Source: a virus. Taken from it: DNA of 49,594 bases. The notes below the pieces were generated by a model. It did not search any database. It was not told the DNA's origin and was given only the letters and a program-made list of their open reading frames with translations. Shown here piece by piece: positions 39,968 through 49,577 of the stretch. Made by a program: the position numbers and the translations under genes. Position 1 is the first letter of the stretch. Every line of letters starts with the position of its first letter. Where the stretch lies: IMG/VR virus record IMGVR_UViG_3300007351_000014, positions 1-49,594 of that record; one strand, 5' to 3'.

Positions 39968-42245
39968 GGCACTTCGTCGTAAAGTTTCATTGGCGCTTGG
40001 AATTGATACGTCTGAATTTCAGAAGGGAGTTGCTGTTGCAGAACAAAGGTGGTCGAAATTCACATCGACTCTGAAAAGCACTTCGCTTCAATTAACATTG
40101 TTAGGAGCAGCTGTTGCTGGGTATGCTTACTCATTTAACAAGATGTTTATTGAGCCAAACAAGCAAATCGAGATGTTTCGAGCTTCATTGACAACCTTGT
40201 ACAAGTCGTCTGAAATTGCTGAAAATCAATTGAGATGGATTTTTGAATTTGCCAAGAAAACTCCGTTTGAAGTTCCAGGGCTTGTAGAAGCATCAATTCA
40301 ATTAAAGGCATTTGGCCTTGACGCGCAGAAGTGGTTGCCTTTAATGGGTGAACTTGCTGCTGGAATGGGTAAACCTGTTGACCAAGCGATTGACGCTCTT
40401 GGCAAGTTGGCATCTGGTTTGACTGGCATTGCTGTGCGTCAGTTTCAGTATTTGGGTATAGGTAGAGAACTTTGGCAAAAGTATGGTATTGAATTTGAGA
40501 AGTCTGGTGAAGCAGTAACGAGTCATCAAAAGATGATGGAAGTCTTGATTCAAATGGTTACTGACAGATTTGGTGGTGGGATGCAGCGAATGTCCCATAC
40601 AATGACTGGTGTGTTGTCGAACATTTCAGATGCTTGGTGGCAATTCAGAATCAAAGTTGGAGAGGGGGTGTTCAAATACATTCGCGAGGATGTGAGAAAG
40701 TTTCTTGAGTGGATTGACCAAATGGACAAGATTGGGAAACTTGATGAGTGGGCTAGTAAGATAGGTCAGAAATTCAAGGAAATGTATGAGTGGATTAGGA
40801 AGTTTGCATCTGAGAATGCTCAGCAGTTCAAGGAGTTCATAAAAACAGTTGGTTGGTTGTTTGAAAAAGGGGCAAAGTACGTTGACGAAATACTGATAGT
40901 GATGGTAATGCTTAGAGCAGTGAAGATTGCTAAAGAATTTGCTGCTGTTATAAGTGCAATTCCTCTAATTGCGGGCGGTTCTGGTTTAGGTCTTCTTGTG
41001 ACGGCAACAGGTGCTGCATACCTCTTGAATCAGCCACCAGCGCCAGGTGAGGGATACACCCCAAGGCAATCGAGAAGTGCAACAGGAAGATTTTATAAAA
41101 ATCAATTTGATATTGGGGTCATGCCTTCAGGAATTCCAGTACCTGGTCTAAGTTTGGAGACAATCAGAGTTCAAACTTCTAAAGGGTTTCAATCAACTCC
41201 GCGGGGCTCAGGATTTGTAGGTGAGTTTGACCTTGAGTCAATGACTCAGCTTGAGAAGAAATCTATTAGTGAAACTAAACAAACTGCAGCCGAAGATGTC
41301 AAGATTTGGGAAGCCTCTAACGAACAAAAAAGGGAGTTTAGTGAGAAGTTTTGGAAAGAAATGCAGACGAAATACGATGAAAGTAAAAAGGCTGAACAAG
41401 AATTGAAGCAAAAGGCGTGGGAGGAGGACATATATCGAATTGAAGCACAACTGGGCTATGAAAGAATGTATGCTGACTTATCTTCTGGCTTAGTTGATGA
41501 AACTACTACCAGAAAACTGGAAGCAAACTTGAACCTTCAGGAACGTCTTCGTGAAATCAGTGAGATGCAGTACTTGAGTGAGGAGCAGCGAGATGAGTTG
41601 ATTATGCTTGCACACTTGAATCACCTTGACACTATTCGTGATGTAGACAGCAAGGCTTATCAAGAAAAAGTTGACAACTTGGCAAAGTACACTCAAGTTT
41701 TCACACGCTCGTACTCAATACTCGGACGAGAATTTGGCAAGTTTGCTGCTGGTGAGATGAAGATGAGAACAATGTTAAAGAACGCAGCAATTGCTGGTAT
41801 TCAAGAAATGTTAATTGCTGAACTTGAGCGAATTGCTCAGGAGGCATCAATCAAATCTGCTTATGCGCTTGCTGAAGGGTTGCTTGGAAATCCGAAGGCT
41901 TTCCTTGCTGCAGCTAAGTATGCTGCTGTTGCAGTTGCTGCAGGAGGCGCTGCTTCTTTTGCATCGACGAAACTTGACCAGTGGACTGCTGGAACTGCAG
42001 GTGAGGAAGCTGAAATGGGTAACTACGCTGCTGAGCGTCGGAGCGGTTCTCACACTTATGGGGGCACTACTCGTGGCACACCAATGAATGTGTATATTTC
42101 ACCTGTAATAACAATTAATGGGCAAACCATTTTCATTGGAAACGGAACTGTTGAGGAACTCTACAGCGGAATTGCAGATGTTTCTACAAGGGCAGTTAAG
42201 CAGGCGATTGAGGATGGGGAAATCAATTTGAGTAAGGTTTCGTAA
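39960..42245 (+). CDS. Tail tape measure protein, 761 aa
   Basis: Position, length and sequence fit a tape measure: an N-terminal ALGIDTSEFQKGV, long helical parts, a tape-measure-type segment (KTPFEVPGLVEASIQLKAFG ... ALGKLASGLTGIAVRQFQYLG), hydrophobic segments (about residues 310-360 and 645-670) and coiled coils (RLREISEMQYLSEEQRDEL). It sets tail length and helps DNA cross the inner membrane. At roughly 0.15 nm per residue, a tail of a little over 110 nm is expected (inference). Confidence 0.85.
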   Translation: MGEALRRKVSLALGIDTSEFQKGVAVAEQRWSKFTSTLKSTSLQLTLLGAAVAGYAYSFNKMFIEPNKQIEMFRASLTTLYKSSEIAENQLRWIFEFAKKTPFEVPGLVEASIQLKAFGLDAQKWLPLMGELAAGMGKPVDQAIDALGKLASGLTGIAVRQFQYLGIGRELWQKYGIEFEKSGEAVTSHQKMMEVLIQMVTDRFGGGMQRMSHTMTGVLSNISDAWWQFRIKVGEGVFKYIREDVRKFLEWIDQMDKIGKLDEWASKIGQKFKEMYEWIRKFASENAQQFKEFIKTVGWLFEKGAKYVDEILIVMVMLRAVKIAKEFAAVISAIPLIAGGSGLGLLVTATGAAYLLNQPPAPGEGYTPRQSRSATGRFYKNQFDIGVMPSGIPVPGLSLETIRVQTSKGFQSTPRGSGFVGEFDLESMTQLEKKSISETKQTAAEDVKIWEASNEQKREFSEKFWKEMQTKYDESKKAEQELKQKAWEEDIYRIEAQLGYERMYADLSSGLVDETTTRKLEANLNLQERLREISEMQYLSEEQRDELIMLAHLNHLDTIRDVDSKAYQEKVDNLAKYTQVFTRSYSILGREFGKFAAGEMKMRTMLKNAAIAGIQEMLIAELERIAQEASIKSAYALAEGLLGNPKAFLAAAKYAAVAVAAGGAASFASTKLDQWTAGTAGEEAEMGNYAAERRSGSHTYGGTTRGTPMNVYISPVITINGQTIFIGNGTVEELYSGIADVSTRAVKQAIEDGEINLSKVS

Positions 42246-42246
42246 T

Positions 42247-43404
42247 ATGTGGGAGATTGGGGTTGCTTACCCGATTTACAATCATACTTTCAGATATCGA
42301 AAGGTGGTTGAAGGAACTCTTCTTGCCAACGCCAATGCAGGTGCGTCGTCAATTTCTGTTTCAATACCTACAGGGAATCCAACTGTTTCTTCACTGTTTG
42401 GTTCGTGTGGAGATACAACTAAGTTTGTTCCCTCCCTTCTTGATAGAGTTGTCATTGGGAAGTCTACGAGGGTTGCTTACTTGAATGCTGTTGAGGAAGT
42501 AAAGGTCTTATCTGTTAGTGGTTCAACCATCACACTTTACAATTCGTTGACAAACGGGTTCAATTTGGGAGACTCAATTTCATTGTATGGGGTTGGCTGT
42601 CCTGATGGTTGGGTTTTTAATTCTGGAACTGAAGTTTTGAGGAGTTTGGTGTTTAATGAGTATGGAGGAAAGGATGACCTTTGTTCATTTGGAGTTGGAA
42701 TAGTTGCTGGAAGCCCTTCAGGTTCAATCAGAGCGGATTTAGCACTAACTAAGTTAATCCCGAATATGCCTCACGAGTTGAATTTTCACTACAAAAGGCA
42801 CTCAGTCGGGTCTGCATGTCAAGTCGAATTGCACGAGAATAATGGAATTTCTGGAGCGACGGTTACGGCGCCATTAACAACAACCTTGAGCTGGACTGAG
42901 AGTTCAAATTCGTTTACTTCCAACATCGTTCAGAATGACAATTCTTTGATTAGGTTGAGATGGCCAACATCTGGGTTTTCCTCATTGCAAGTAATAGACT
43001 GCCTTGTCTTACAATTTGGAGCACACTTTACGACTGGGGCTTCTTATATTTTTAATCAGGTTCCGGACTCCGATGTTAACATCTTCGATTTGACAGAAAA
43101 GAAAAGTAACTTTTTGACTTCTGGTTATTCGAGGCAGCATCTACTTGCAGGTAAGGTGGTTGAGTCAAAGCGCCACGCTTTATCATGTTCCTTCACGAAC
43201 ATCCCAAGTGAGACTTATCACCTATTTCAGGTTTTGTCAGCGTACTCGCTGTGGCAAAACAAGGGGTTCTTGATTGCTCTTAAAACTGGTATTCCTGAAC
43301 TGCCACCAATTCTTGTGGGGTTGATGGAATTGTCAGAAGTCAGGTCGTCTGCTTGGGCTTTTTCGGAGAAAAGTTTTACACTGAAATTTGAGGAAGTTTT
43401 GTAA
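42247..43404 (+). CDS. Distal tail protein, first of two paralogs, 385 aa
   Basis: Beta-rich protein directly after the tape measure. It shares layout with the next gene: VAYPIYNHTFRY versus VAWPPVYNYSFD at the start, LLANANAGASSISVSIP versus TLAAGVTAGVSSIQVTA, and GDSISLYGVGCPDGWVFN versus GDSVEVFGSRVAGGWQFN. Both end in a strand-rich domain (SFTLKFEEVL, VNFTFEGE). They are probably ring proteins at the tail tip. It joins the next gene by TAATG. Confidence 0.6.
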   Translation: MWEIGVAYPIYNHTFRYRKVVEGTLLANANAGASSISVSIPTGNPTVSSLFGSCGDTTKFVPSLLDRVVIGKSTRVAYLNAVEEVKVLSVSGSTITLYNSLTNGFNLGDSISLYGVGCPDGWVFNSGTEVLRSLVFNEYGGKDDLCSFGVGIVAGSPSGSIRADLALTKLIPNMPHELNFHYKRHSVGSACQVELHENNGISGATVTAPLTTTLSWTESSNSFTSNIVQNDNSLIRLRWPTSGFSSLQVIDCLVLQFGAHFTTGASYIFNQVPDSDVNIFDLTEKKSNFLTSGYSRQHLLAGKVVESKRHALSCSFTNIPSETYHLFQVLSAYSLWQNKGFLIALKTGIPELPPILVGLMELSEVRSSAWAFSEKSFTLKFEEVL

Positions 43405-44537
43405 TGGCCTTTCAATTGTCTGTGGCGTGGCCTCCGGTTTACAATTATTCATTTGATATGCCAACGAAGTTGAAAAGCACACTTGCTGCTGGAGTGACAG
43501 CTGGCGTATCAAGCATTCAAGTTACTGCGTCAAATTGGAGTCAGTACATTGTCAGAGGGGACTTTGTAGTTCTTGGAGCGTCGTCAGCAACAGGTCACCT
43601 TGGAAAGACTGAGGTTGTTCAAGTTAGTGATGGTACAACCAATCCATTCACTACAGTGGCACCAACGGTGAATGCCTATAGCGCGGGCGATTCTGTTGAG
43701 GTTTTCGGAAGTCGCGTGGCAGGCGGTTGGCAATTCAACGGAGATGCTTCACTGATTGGAACTGGGATATATCAATTTCTCGGAGACCCTTATTCGGTTG
43801 GATTTGATGTTGATGGGTGTCTTCAGAGACTGAGTAAGACTGTCGGCACTACTAATTCTTACTTGAATCATGCTCTTGAAGACCATTTCTTAATGAACAC
43901 CTTTCACAGGGCAATGTGCTACTACAAGTTAGTTGATGTAGTGAGTTCACCTTTTTTTGCAATGACTGACGGTGCTGGAACTTACGGTTCAGCTGCCTTG
44001 AGTAGTGGTGAGGGAAAGAGCGTTATTTCGATTCTTTCCGCTGGAAGTGTTCCAGCAAGCACTCCTCAATTATATTTTCAGATGGGGTCAACTAATGTGT
44101 TCACTGCATTGTATATTGACTTAGTGACGGTTGGGCATGCTAAGTTGACTTCAGGCGCTGGAGTAGGGTACATTTCCCTTCCTACGTCAATTCTTGGTTC
44201 AATTGACTGCTCATTCAAGGTTCGAGTTCGGCCTTCTTTTTTCGTTAATTCACTCGGCGTTTCTGGTTTTAAGCAGACGTTGAAGCATAAGTCTTCTGTA
44301 GCCATTTCACTTGAGTTTGAAGCGAATAATGACACTATCAGGGACTTGGAAGTGCTGAAATTTTGGCAGGACAGGGGATGCAAGTTGATTCTTGAAAATG
44401 ACATTGGTTCCGGTTCAACTTTGAGTTTGCAGAGTAAAGTAGCACCGCTGATTCTCGGAACTATCGATTACTCAATCAACAAGAGATTCTGGAATCAAAA
44501 TCTGAATAGAGTGAACTTTACCTTTGAAGGGGAATGA
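43404..44537 (+). CDS. Distal tail protein, second of two paralogs, 377 aa
   Basis: Tandem paralog of the preceding gene (shared start, middle GDS..V.G....GW.FN element and beta-rich end). It has GAGGAAG before ATG 43404. Two different ring proteins at the tail tip, or a tip ring and an adaptor to the hub encoded next, would explain the pair. No enzymatic motif. Confidence 0.6.
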   Translation: MAFQLSVAWPPVYNYSFDMPTKLKSTLAAGVTAGVSSIQVTASNWSQYIVRGDFVVLGASSATGHLGKTEVVQVSDGTTNPFTTVAPTVNAYSAGDSVEVFGSRVAGGWQFNGDASLIGTGIYQFLGDPYSVGFDVDGCLQRLSKTVGTTNSYLNHALEDHFLMNTFHRAMCYYKLVDVVSSPFFAMTDGAGTYGSAALSSGEGKSVISILSAGSVPASTPQLYFQMGSTNVFTALYIDLVTVGHAKLTSGAGVGYISLPTSILGSIDCSFKVRVRPSFFVNSLGVSGFKQTLKHKSSVAISLEFEANNDTIRDLEVLKFWQDRGCKLILENDIGSGSTLSLQSKVAPLILGTIDYSINKRFWNQNLNRVNFTFEGE

Positions 44538-44540
44538 TTA

Positions 44541-47500
44541 GTGTCAATTTCAAGCATAGCGAATCAGTCGTACTTGGACTACTTCATCAAAGTCTACATT
44601 CAGGATGACAATTCAAAGTGGATTGACTTCACTGATAGAACTTCTTACATTGGCTTTCGGGGTGTTGACCGGGTAATGAACTTACAATCAGTCAAATACA
44701 CTGTTGAGAAGGAATTTGGACTTTTACAAACTACTACACAGAGAATAACGTTTGACAACTCCGATAACTTCTTTTCAAAGCCATTTCCTACTACACTGAA
44801 AACTACTGATAGCAACACCGCTTCGTTTTTGAAGACCTCCAATTACAATCATTCAGTACTCTTCAAACACAAATTGAAGGTTACAGCATGCTTTTATGAT
44901 AAGAGTGCTGGCATTGGTTTAGCAACAATAACCTCGCACCAACAGGTCACCCCTCTGTTCGAGTTTACTCTTGGAACATTCATTTTGGACGAGTTTTCAC
45001 TGGACTTTTCCAGTCGAACAATCACATTTGCAGTAAAAGGCCTTGAGGCACCTTTGATGAAAGTTGATGCATCAAAAATCAAAGATGGCAATAGTTGGTA
45101 TCAAAACAGGCCAGTATCGTTTTTGATTTCCGAGTTGTTGAAGCTTTACTACATGGATTCCGATGGGCAGTTGCCCGACACTTACAGTATTGAGAGGAAT
45201 CTATCGACTCCGACGATTGACGGGTCATTGATTTTGTCTCACTTTGGAAGACCACCAGAGTGGGATGGTTCGAGGTGGAGAAATGATGGATTGTATACTC
45301 GTGCAATCTGTTGGGCTGACTTGAGTATAAGCGGAACCAGAGGGCGTTTGTATTTGGGGTGCGATGATGAACTTTGGGAGTGGAACCCTGATACTGATGA
45401 GTACACTTTAATTGATGACTCAACCATTTACGCCCTCAATCCTAACGCCAAAATCAAGAAAATCATTGTAGGGTCTTCGCAACAATTGTACATTGTAGCG
45501 TGGCAGGATGAGTCCGATTATTCAAAGAATACCTTTACAGATTTTAATGCCAGTAGGCCGTGTTACATCCTGATTTACAACGGTTCTACCTTGACGTACT
45601 TGACGACGACTGAAATTTGGTCTTGCATTTACTTGGTGCATTGGTCGAACGTTTCTGCTGGAGGAGTTGGCGCTGGAATTGGACAAATTTATAGTGGAAC
45701 CTGTGGTGAAAACAAAACTGTTCCGTTTCCACAAGCTGTGTATTACTTGGAGTTTGACCCGTCGGTGTCTTTGAATGTTATCGGAACGAGTCCGACTGCT
45801 GGAATTTGGGACAACTTGTCAACGATTTTGACGCCAATTTACAAACCTGATACTGGATATGTCGGTGTGGCCAAGTATTACGTTCCAGAGAAGACGATTG
45901 GGTTGTGGCATTTCGACTCTATTTTCACCACAAAAGGGAGATTGATGTGGTCTTATGGCGTACCTTATCAAGTTGTGCGGAGTTCGCAGGGCGGCGTGGA
46001 GAAATTGTTCATGTTTGAGCACCTCGGGGTGAGTTATAGCGGCGCAACGCCAACTGAGATTTTCTACTTGAAGAGGGTGTTGATGAGCACTGGTGCTACC
46101 ACCACGTGGGGGATTGGAACGGATTTTGTTCCAGTATGCTTATGGAAGAAATCCCTGACGTCGAATTACGTTATGATGTCTGTGATGAGTTTCGACGTTG
46201 CTGGGACTGGCGACGCTAACAGAAACAATAACGTCATCTTGCGATTCGACGAGACTACTGGAGTGATAACCAACATCGGCAACTTCACATCAGTTGTAAG
46301 TGGAGATGATTTGTATTGGACGTTATTTGAAGTTTGTGAACTAGGAACGTCGGGGTTCGCCGTAGCCTCGTGCTATAACAGGAAGACGAGAGTCTTCCAG
46401 TTGCTGTGGGTGAGCAACAGCGAGTTTTTCGGGTACTTATTCAATTCAAGCGTGATTGCGACCAGTTTGAATCAATACAAGCAACTTCACTACGATTCGG
46501 CGAGTAATAAGGTGTATTGTTACGAGGTGAACGCTGGGAGAGTAGTATCAGTAAATATTTCGGGTGTGATGACCATTGAAGCATCAGGTTCATCAGCAGT
46601 TGAAGGCGATTACAACATTCTGTCGAGTTTGACGAGTAGAACAGATGTTTCTTCATCAGCACCGGTAATTTACGGCATATCATCCCCAACTTATCCACCG
46701 GAGACTCAGGATACTTACCCGAATGGGAAGTTTTACTTATTCCAACTCGCAAATGAAATCACAGACAGAATTGAATTGGCGGATTTCTCTGATAAGAAGT
46801 CATGGGATGCTATCAAACTCCTTACTCAAGCAAGCAATTCAATTGCATTTTTCGATGAGAATGGAAACTTTGTGCTGAAGAAAAGGCTTGTATCGAGTGG
46901 AACTGCAGACTTCTCAATAGGAAATCAAGGAGGTTCTGTTGAAAATGTCATTGACGTTAAGGTCACTTCCGGTGAGACTGAGATTTTCAACTACTGCGCT
47001 ATTGAACCAGGTAGGGTCACATATGAATTGCCCAACGAGGATGCTATAACTCTCGTTGCTCGAAATGACAATGAGTATGGTGATGGGGTTAGTGAAGTGC
47101 CTTTTGTTCCTTATGACATTGACCAGCGTGATGCTTTGACTAAAGTGGTGCGCGCGGTTTGTGTAGTTGGTGGAACTACAACCGATGGATTGAGTCGATT
47201 TAAGTATGCAATAACGAATGAGAAGATTTCAGCATTTTTGACTCAAGATGCTGGTGTGGCAGATGTCACTTACTACTTATCATCAGTATTTGGGGGAGAC
47301 GACGTTGCAAGCGGGGTGAATGTCGGCGACTTTGCTTCGGTGATTCATCCAACTTCGGGCGCCGAGTTGATTAGGACGATAACAACTGTTTCACTATTAA
47401 ACAACACGATAACATTGGCGTCAACTTTTGGAGTTGCCCTCAATCGAAAGACAGAAATATCGATTCTCAAGGCATTTCAAACTGCAAGCAACACGAAATC

Positions 47501-48254
47501 ATCGTGGTCGGATGAGGGCGTTGCATACTTGACTGCCAATTTGACTGCTACCGTTGCCACAGTCAACTCCCTTGATGGGTTGTCGGTTGGCACAGTAGTG
47601 AAATTCAAGTCTGGAACTACTTATTCATCTGAATATCGAATAACGGCAGTTAATAAGTTGCTCAATCAGTTCACCATTGACTCTGCCGTGCCAAGTACGA
47701 TTTCTTCAGGTGCTGTTGTTCTTGCTTGGTATTCTCCTATTGATAACGTCGCTTACCCGTCACAACTTGAAATAGGAGGCTCGAGGGTGTTTTTACAATT
47801 TCGAACTCCTGAAGGAGGGACTGCTGAGAGTGATTTCACGAAAACTTTCAAACCCGGTGATAGGATAACGATTGATTGTCCCGGCCTGCAATTGAATTCA
47901 GATTCAACATCAAAACAGGTGGCAGTCAATGTAACTTCAGAGTCAAAGTACCAAAGGCTAGAATTCCCAACTATTTCGAATTCCTTCATTCATGCGGTGT
48001 TAGCGAAGGAGTTTGCAAGGTACATTGTGAATTACTACAAAGACCCAACATACAGTATTGAGTTAACAATTCCTCTTGCGCCGGAGTTGAAATTGGTGAA
48101 CAATTCGGGTGAATTAGTTCGAATTGATGTTTACTTACCAGAAGTGTTTCCATTTTCTGAAGGTGGAATACAACAGTGTCACGTTAGAGGAATTGAGCAC
48201 AATCTCTCAAATCGAACGACGAGGCTTAGTTTGAAAGCTGTCGAGGCCTATTAA
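44541..48254 (+). CDS. Tail hub / central tip protein with propeller insert, 1237 aa
   Basis: GTG 44541 has AAGGGG 8 bases upstream. The last and largest tail gene after the tape measure is usually the central hub or tip. Residues 1-200 (VYIQDDNSKWIDFTDRTSYI, RPVSFLISELLKLYY) and 780-1237 (ITDRIELADFSDKKSWDAIKL, AVNVTSESKYQRLEF) look like hub domains. Between them (about 230-750) sits a propeller-like insert (GRLYLGCDDELWEWNPDTDE, KIKKIIVGSSQQLYIVAW), probably for receptor binding. No signal peptide, in contrast to the fibre block. Confidence 0.65.
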   Translation: MSISSIANQSYLDYFIKVYIQDDNSKWIDFTDRTSYIGFRGVDRVMNLQSVKYTVEKEFGLLQTTTQRITFDNSDNFFSKPFPTTLKTTDSNTASFLKTSNYNHSVLFKHKLKVTACFYDKSAGIGLATITSHQQVTPLFEFTLGTFILDEFSLDFSSRTITFAVKGLEAPLMKVDASKIKDGNSWYQNRPVSFLISELLKLYYMDSDGQLPDTYSIERNLSTPTIDGSLILSHFGRPPEWDGSRWRNDGLYTRAICWADLSISGTRGRLYLGCDDELWEWNPDTDEYTLIDDSTIYALNPNAKIKKIIVGSSQQLYIVAWQDESDYSKNTFTDFNASRPCYILIYNGSTLTYLTTTEIWSCIYLVHWSNVSAGGVGAGIGQIYSGTCGENKTVPFPQAVYYLEFDPSVSLNVIGTSPTAGIWDNLSTILTPIYKPDTGYVGVAKYYVPEKTIGLWHFDSIFTTKGRLMWSYGVPYQVVRSSQGGVEKLFMFEHLGVSYSGATPTEIFYLKRVLMSTGATTTWGIGTDFVPVCLWKKSLTSNYVMMSVMSFDVAGTGDANRNNNVILRFDETTGVITNIGNFTSVVSGDDLYWTLFEVCELGTSGFAVASCYNRKTRVFQLLWVSNSEFFGYLFNSSVIATSLNQYKQLHYDSASNKVYCYEVNAGRVVSVNISGVMTIEASGSSAVEGDYNILSSLTSRTDVSSSAPVIYGISSPTYPPETQDTYPNGKFYLFQLANEITDRIELADFSDKKSWDAIKLLTQASNSIAFFDENGNFVLKKRLVSSGTADFSIGNQGGSVENVIDVKVTSGETEIFNYCAIEPGRVTYELPNEDAITLVARNDNEYGDGVSEVPFVPYDIDQRDALTKVVRAVCVVGGTTTDGLSRFKYAITNEKISAFLTQDAGVADVTYYLSSVFGGDDVASGVNVGDFASVIHPTSGAELIRTITTVSLLNNTITLASTFGVALNRKTEISILKAFQTASNTKSSWSDEGVAYLTANLTATVATVNSLDGLSVGTVVKFKSGTTYSSEYRITAVNKLLNQFTIDSAVPSTISSGAVVLAWYSPIDNVAYPSQLEIGGSRVFLQFRTPEGGTAESDFTKTFKPGDRITIDCPGLQLNSDSTSKQVAVNVTSESKYQRLEFPTISNSFIHAVLAKEFARYIVNYYKDPTYSIELTIPLAPELKLVNNSGELVRIDVYLPEVFPFSEGGIQQCHVRGIEHNLSNRTTRLSLKAVEAY

Positions 48255-48260
48255 CATCAA

Positions 48261-48283
48261 AAAAAAATCTCTTTGATTTTTTT
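48261..48283 (+). terminator. Terminator at the end of the tail operon
   Basis: AAAAAAATC (48261-48269) pairs with GATTTTTTT (48275-48283) around a 5-base loop, giving a 9-bp stem that itself provides the T-tract. It begins 6 bases after the tail hub stop. The symmetric A/T runs could make it act in both directions. Confidence 0.7.
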
Positions 48284-48337
48284 CGTATTCATTATATATT
48301 ACAAATAGGTGAAATGACATTGCTGCCTCCTTTAAAG

Positions 48338-48371
48338 ACAGGGTTGGTTATAATACATAGACCAATCCTGT
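48338..48371 (+). promoter_or_regulatory. Operator-like dyad around a TATAAT
   Basis: ACAGGGTTGGT (48338-48348) and ACCAATCCTGT (48361-48371) form an inverted repeat with 10 of 11 positions matched. Exactly between the arms lies TATAATACATAG with a perfect -10 box (48349-48354). No good -35 hexamer is seen at 16-18 bases, so the promoter may need an activator, or the dyad may be a repressor operator overlapping the start site. It drives the 48390-49478 genes. Confidence 0.65.
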
Positions 48372-48389
48372 GAGAATTAGAAAGAGATT

Positions 48390-48629
48390 ATGCCAGCGTT
48401 AGCGTTTAGAACACTCAACGAAGCGAAATCACATCTTATCAAACTTAAAGCTCGACACAAATTCGAAATTGGAAAGTTTGTAAAGTACTGCCACACTTCG
48501 AATTTAGTTATCTGTCCAGTTTGCATGAGTTTCGACACAAAGCCCATTGATATCTCGGCCTCTTCTGCACTGAATACACCTGTAAAATTTCAATGCACAA
48601 TTTGTCAAGCCGAGTTTTACAAGATATGA
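48390..48629 (+). CDS. Zinc-ribbon protein, 79 aa
   Basis: A helical N-terminus (residues about 8-35) is followed by CPVC (42-45) and CTIC (71-74), a clean two-pair zinc ribbon, with the end AEFYKI. Such proteins often bind nucleic acid or transcription machinery. It is the first gene after the dyad promoter and could be a regulator, but there is no direct sign. The SD is weak (AGAAAGAG). Overlaps the next gene by 4 bases. Confidence 0.7.
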   Translation: MPALAFRTLNEAKSHLIKLKARHKFEIGKFVKYCHTSNLVICPVCMSFDTKPIDISASSALNTPVKFQCTICQAEFYKI

Positions 48630-48967
48630 CTCAAGAAGAAGAGCGTCAACTGGCGAATGCACTGTCTTTTCAGATTCGAAAAGCCAATCGAACAATTCTG
48701 CTTATACACACCGACTATTGTTCTTATAGAGCTCGAGCACTTCCTGTAAAATGTGCAGGATGTTCTTCAATGATGCCCTGTCGGCGCTACGCTGAAATCA
48801 TAACACAGATACTTCATACGTCGTCAACTTCATCGATTAAAGCTACTGCGTGGTCTCCGAAAGATGTTGTACTGAAGCAAGATGTGTACTTCCCTACCGC
48901 TAATACTAAACGAAGAAAGCAAGAGGACAGCGATGAAGCCGATTTCGGGATGGATTCAGACATCTAG
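48626..48967 (+). CDS. Cys-rich hypothetical protein, 113 aa
   Basis: Begins at ATG 48626 (ATGA overlap). The middle holds HTDYC and CAGCSSMMPCRRY (about residues 28-55), possible zinc ligands. The acidic C-terminus (QEDSDEADFGMDSDI) overlaps the next gene. It ends with TAG, the only amber stop among the supported genes of this window. Function unknown. Confidence 0.65.
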   Translation: MTQEEERQLANALSFQIRKANRTILLIHTDYCSYRARALPVKCAGCSSMMPCRRYAEIITQILHTSSTSSIKATAWSPKDVVLKQDVYFPTANTKRRKQEDSDEADFGMDSDI

Positions 48968-49478
48968 CAATACCAAATTCGATTACGAATCTTTTACGAA
49001 GGACAGTGTGAGTGTTGAAGATATAGCGCATTCGTTATCTCATATTTGTAGATTTTGCGGGCATACTCGAGAGTTTTATTCCGTAGCGCAACATTCCGTG
49101 CTGGTTGCTCTTAATGTTAGAGAAGAAAAACACTTCATGCACGCGCTGTTTCACGATGCCTCTGAAGCGTATATATCTGACATCCCACGGCCACTAAAAC
49201 GGAATTTCTATAAATTGCAAGCCTTGGAGCGTCTGATTCTTCGACGAGTTTTCGAAAAGCTTGAGATGTCTGAAACATTGCCGGAGGAAGTTCACTATTG
49301 GGACAATGTTTTGATTGCTACTGAAGCACGTGACTTGTTTAGTTCTTCAGTGGACGACTGGACAAAACAGCTTCCACAGCCCCTAACGTGGTCTATCAGA
49401 CCTTTACCACCGCAAGCAGCTAAGCAGCTCTTTCTTGATGCGTTTTATTCGCATAACTCCGAAAATTTCAAGTGTTGA
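48933..49478 (+). CDS. HD-domain phosphohydrolase, YfbR-like, 181 aa
   Basis: Carries the HD signature SVAQHSVLVA ... ALFHDASEAYISDIPRPLKR with His54, His74-Asp75 and Glu78, and IAHSLSHICRFCGHTREFYS before it. This is the pattern of the HD hydrolases common in phages and related to 5'-deoxynucleotidase YfbR; it would bind a metal and cleave nucleotide monophosphates, changing the dNTP pool. ATG 48933 has AGAGGA 5 bases upstream and overlaps the previous gene by 35 bases. It is the only recognisable nucleotide-metabolism gene here. Confidence 0.8.
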   Translation: MKPISGWIQTSSNTKFDYESFTKDSVSVEDIAHSLSHICRFCGHTREFYSVAQHSVLVALNVREEKHFMHALFHDASEAYISDIPRPLKRNFYKLQALERLILRRVFEKLEMSETLPEEVHYWDNVLIATEARDLFSSSVDDWTKQLPQPLTWSIRPLPPQAAKQLFLDAFYSHNSENFKC

Positions 49479-49508
49479 CGCTGTTTTAGAAATATCCATA
49501 GCACAACA

Positions 49509-49577
49509 AGTTACAACGATTTTCATAAATTCTTTTTGTCTGGTCTTGTAACTCTATATAAACTAACAACTTACAAG
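49509..49577. promoter_or_regulatory. Cluster of TTACAA-type elements and a possible promoter
   Basis: AGTTACAA (49509-49516), its inverse TTGTAACT (49546-49553) and ACTTACAAG (49569-49577) make two inverted repeats; CTTGTAA/TTACAAG is exact. A TATAAA (49557-49562) lies between copies, with only a weak upstream hexamer. The noncoding stretch 49479-49594 continues across the end repeat into 1-185, about 300 bases in total. Operator cluster or replication iterons are both possible. Confidence 0.5.

Noticed and set aside
48965-48967. Recoding of TAG as an amino acid
   Set aside because: TAG is used only once as a stop, but reading through gives a short nonsense tail, and all structural genes read without in-frame stops under the standard code.
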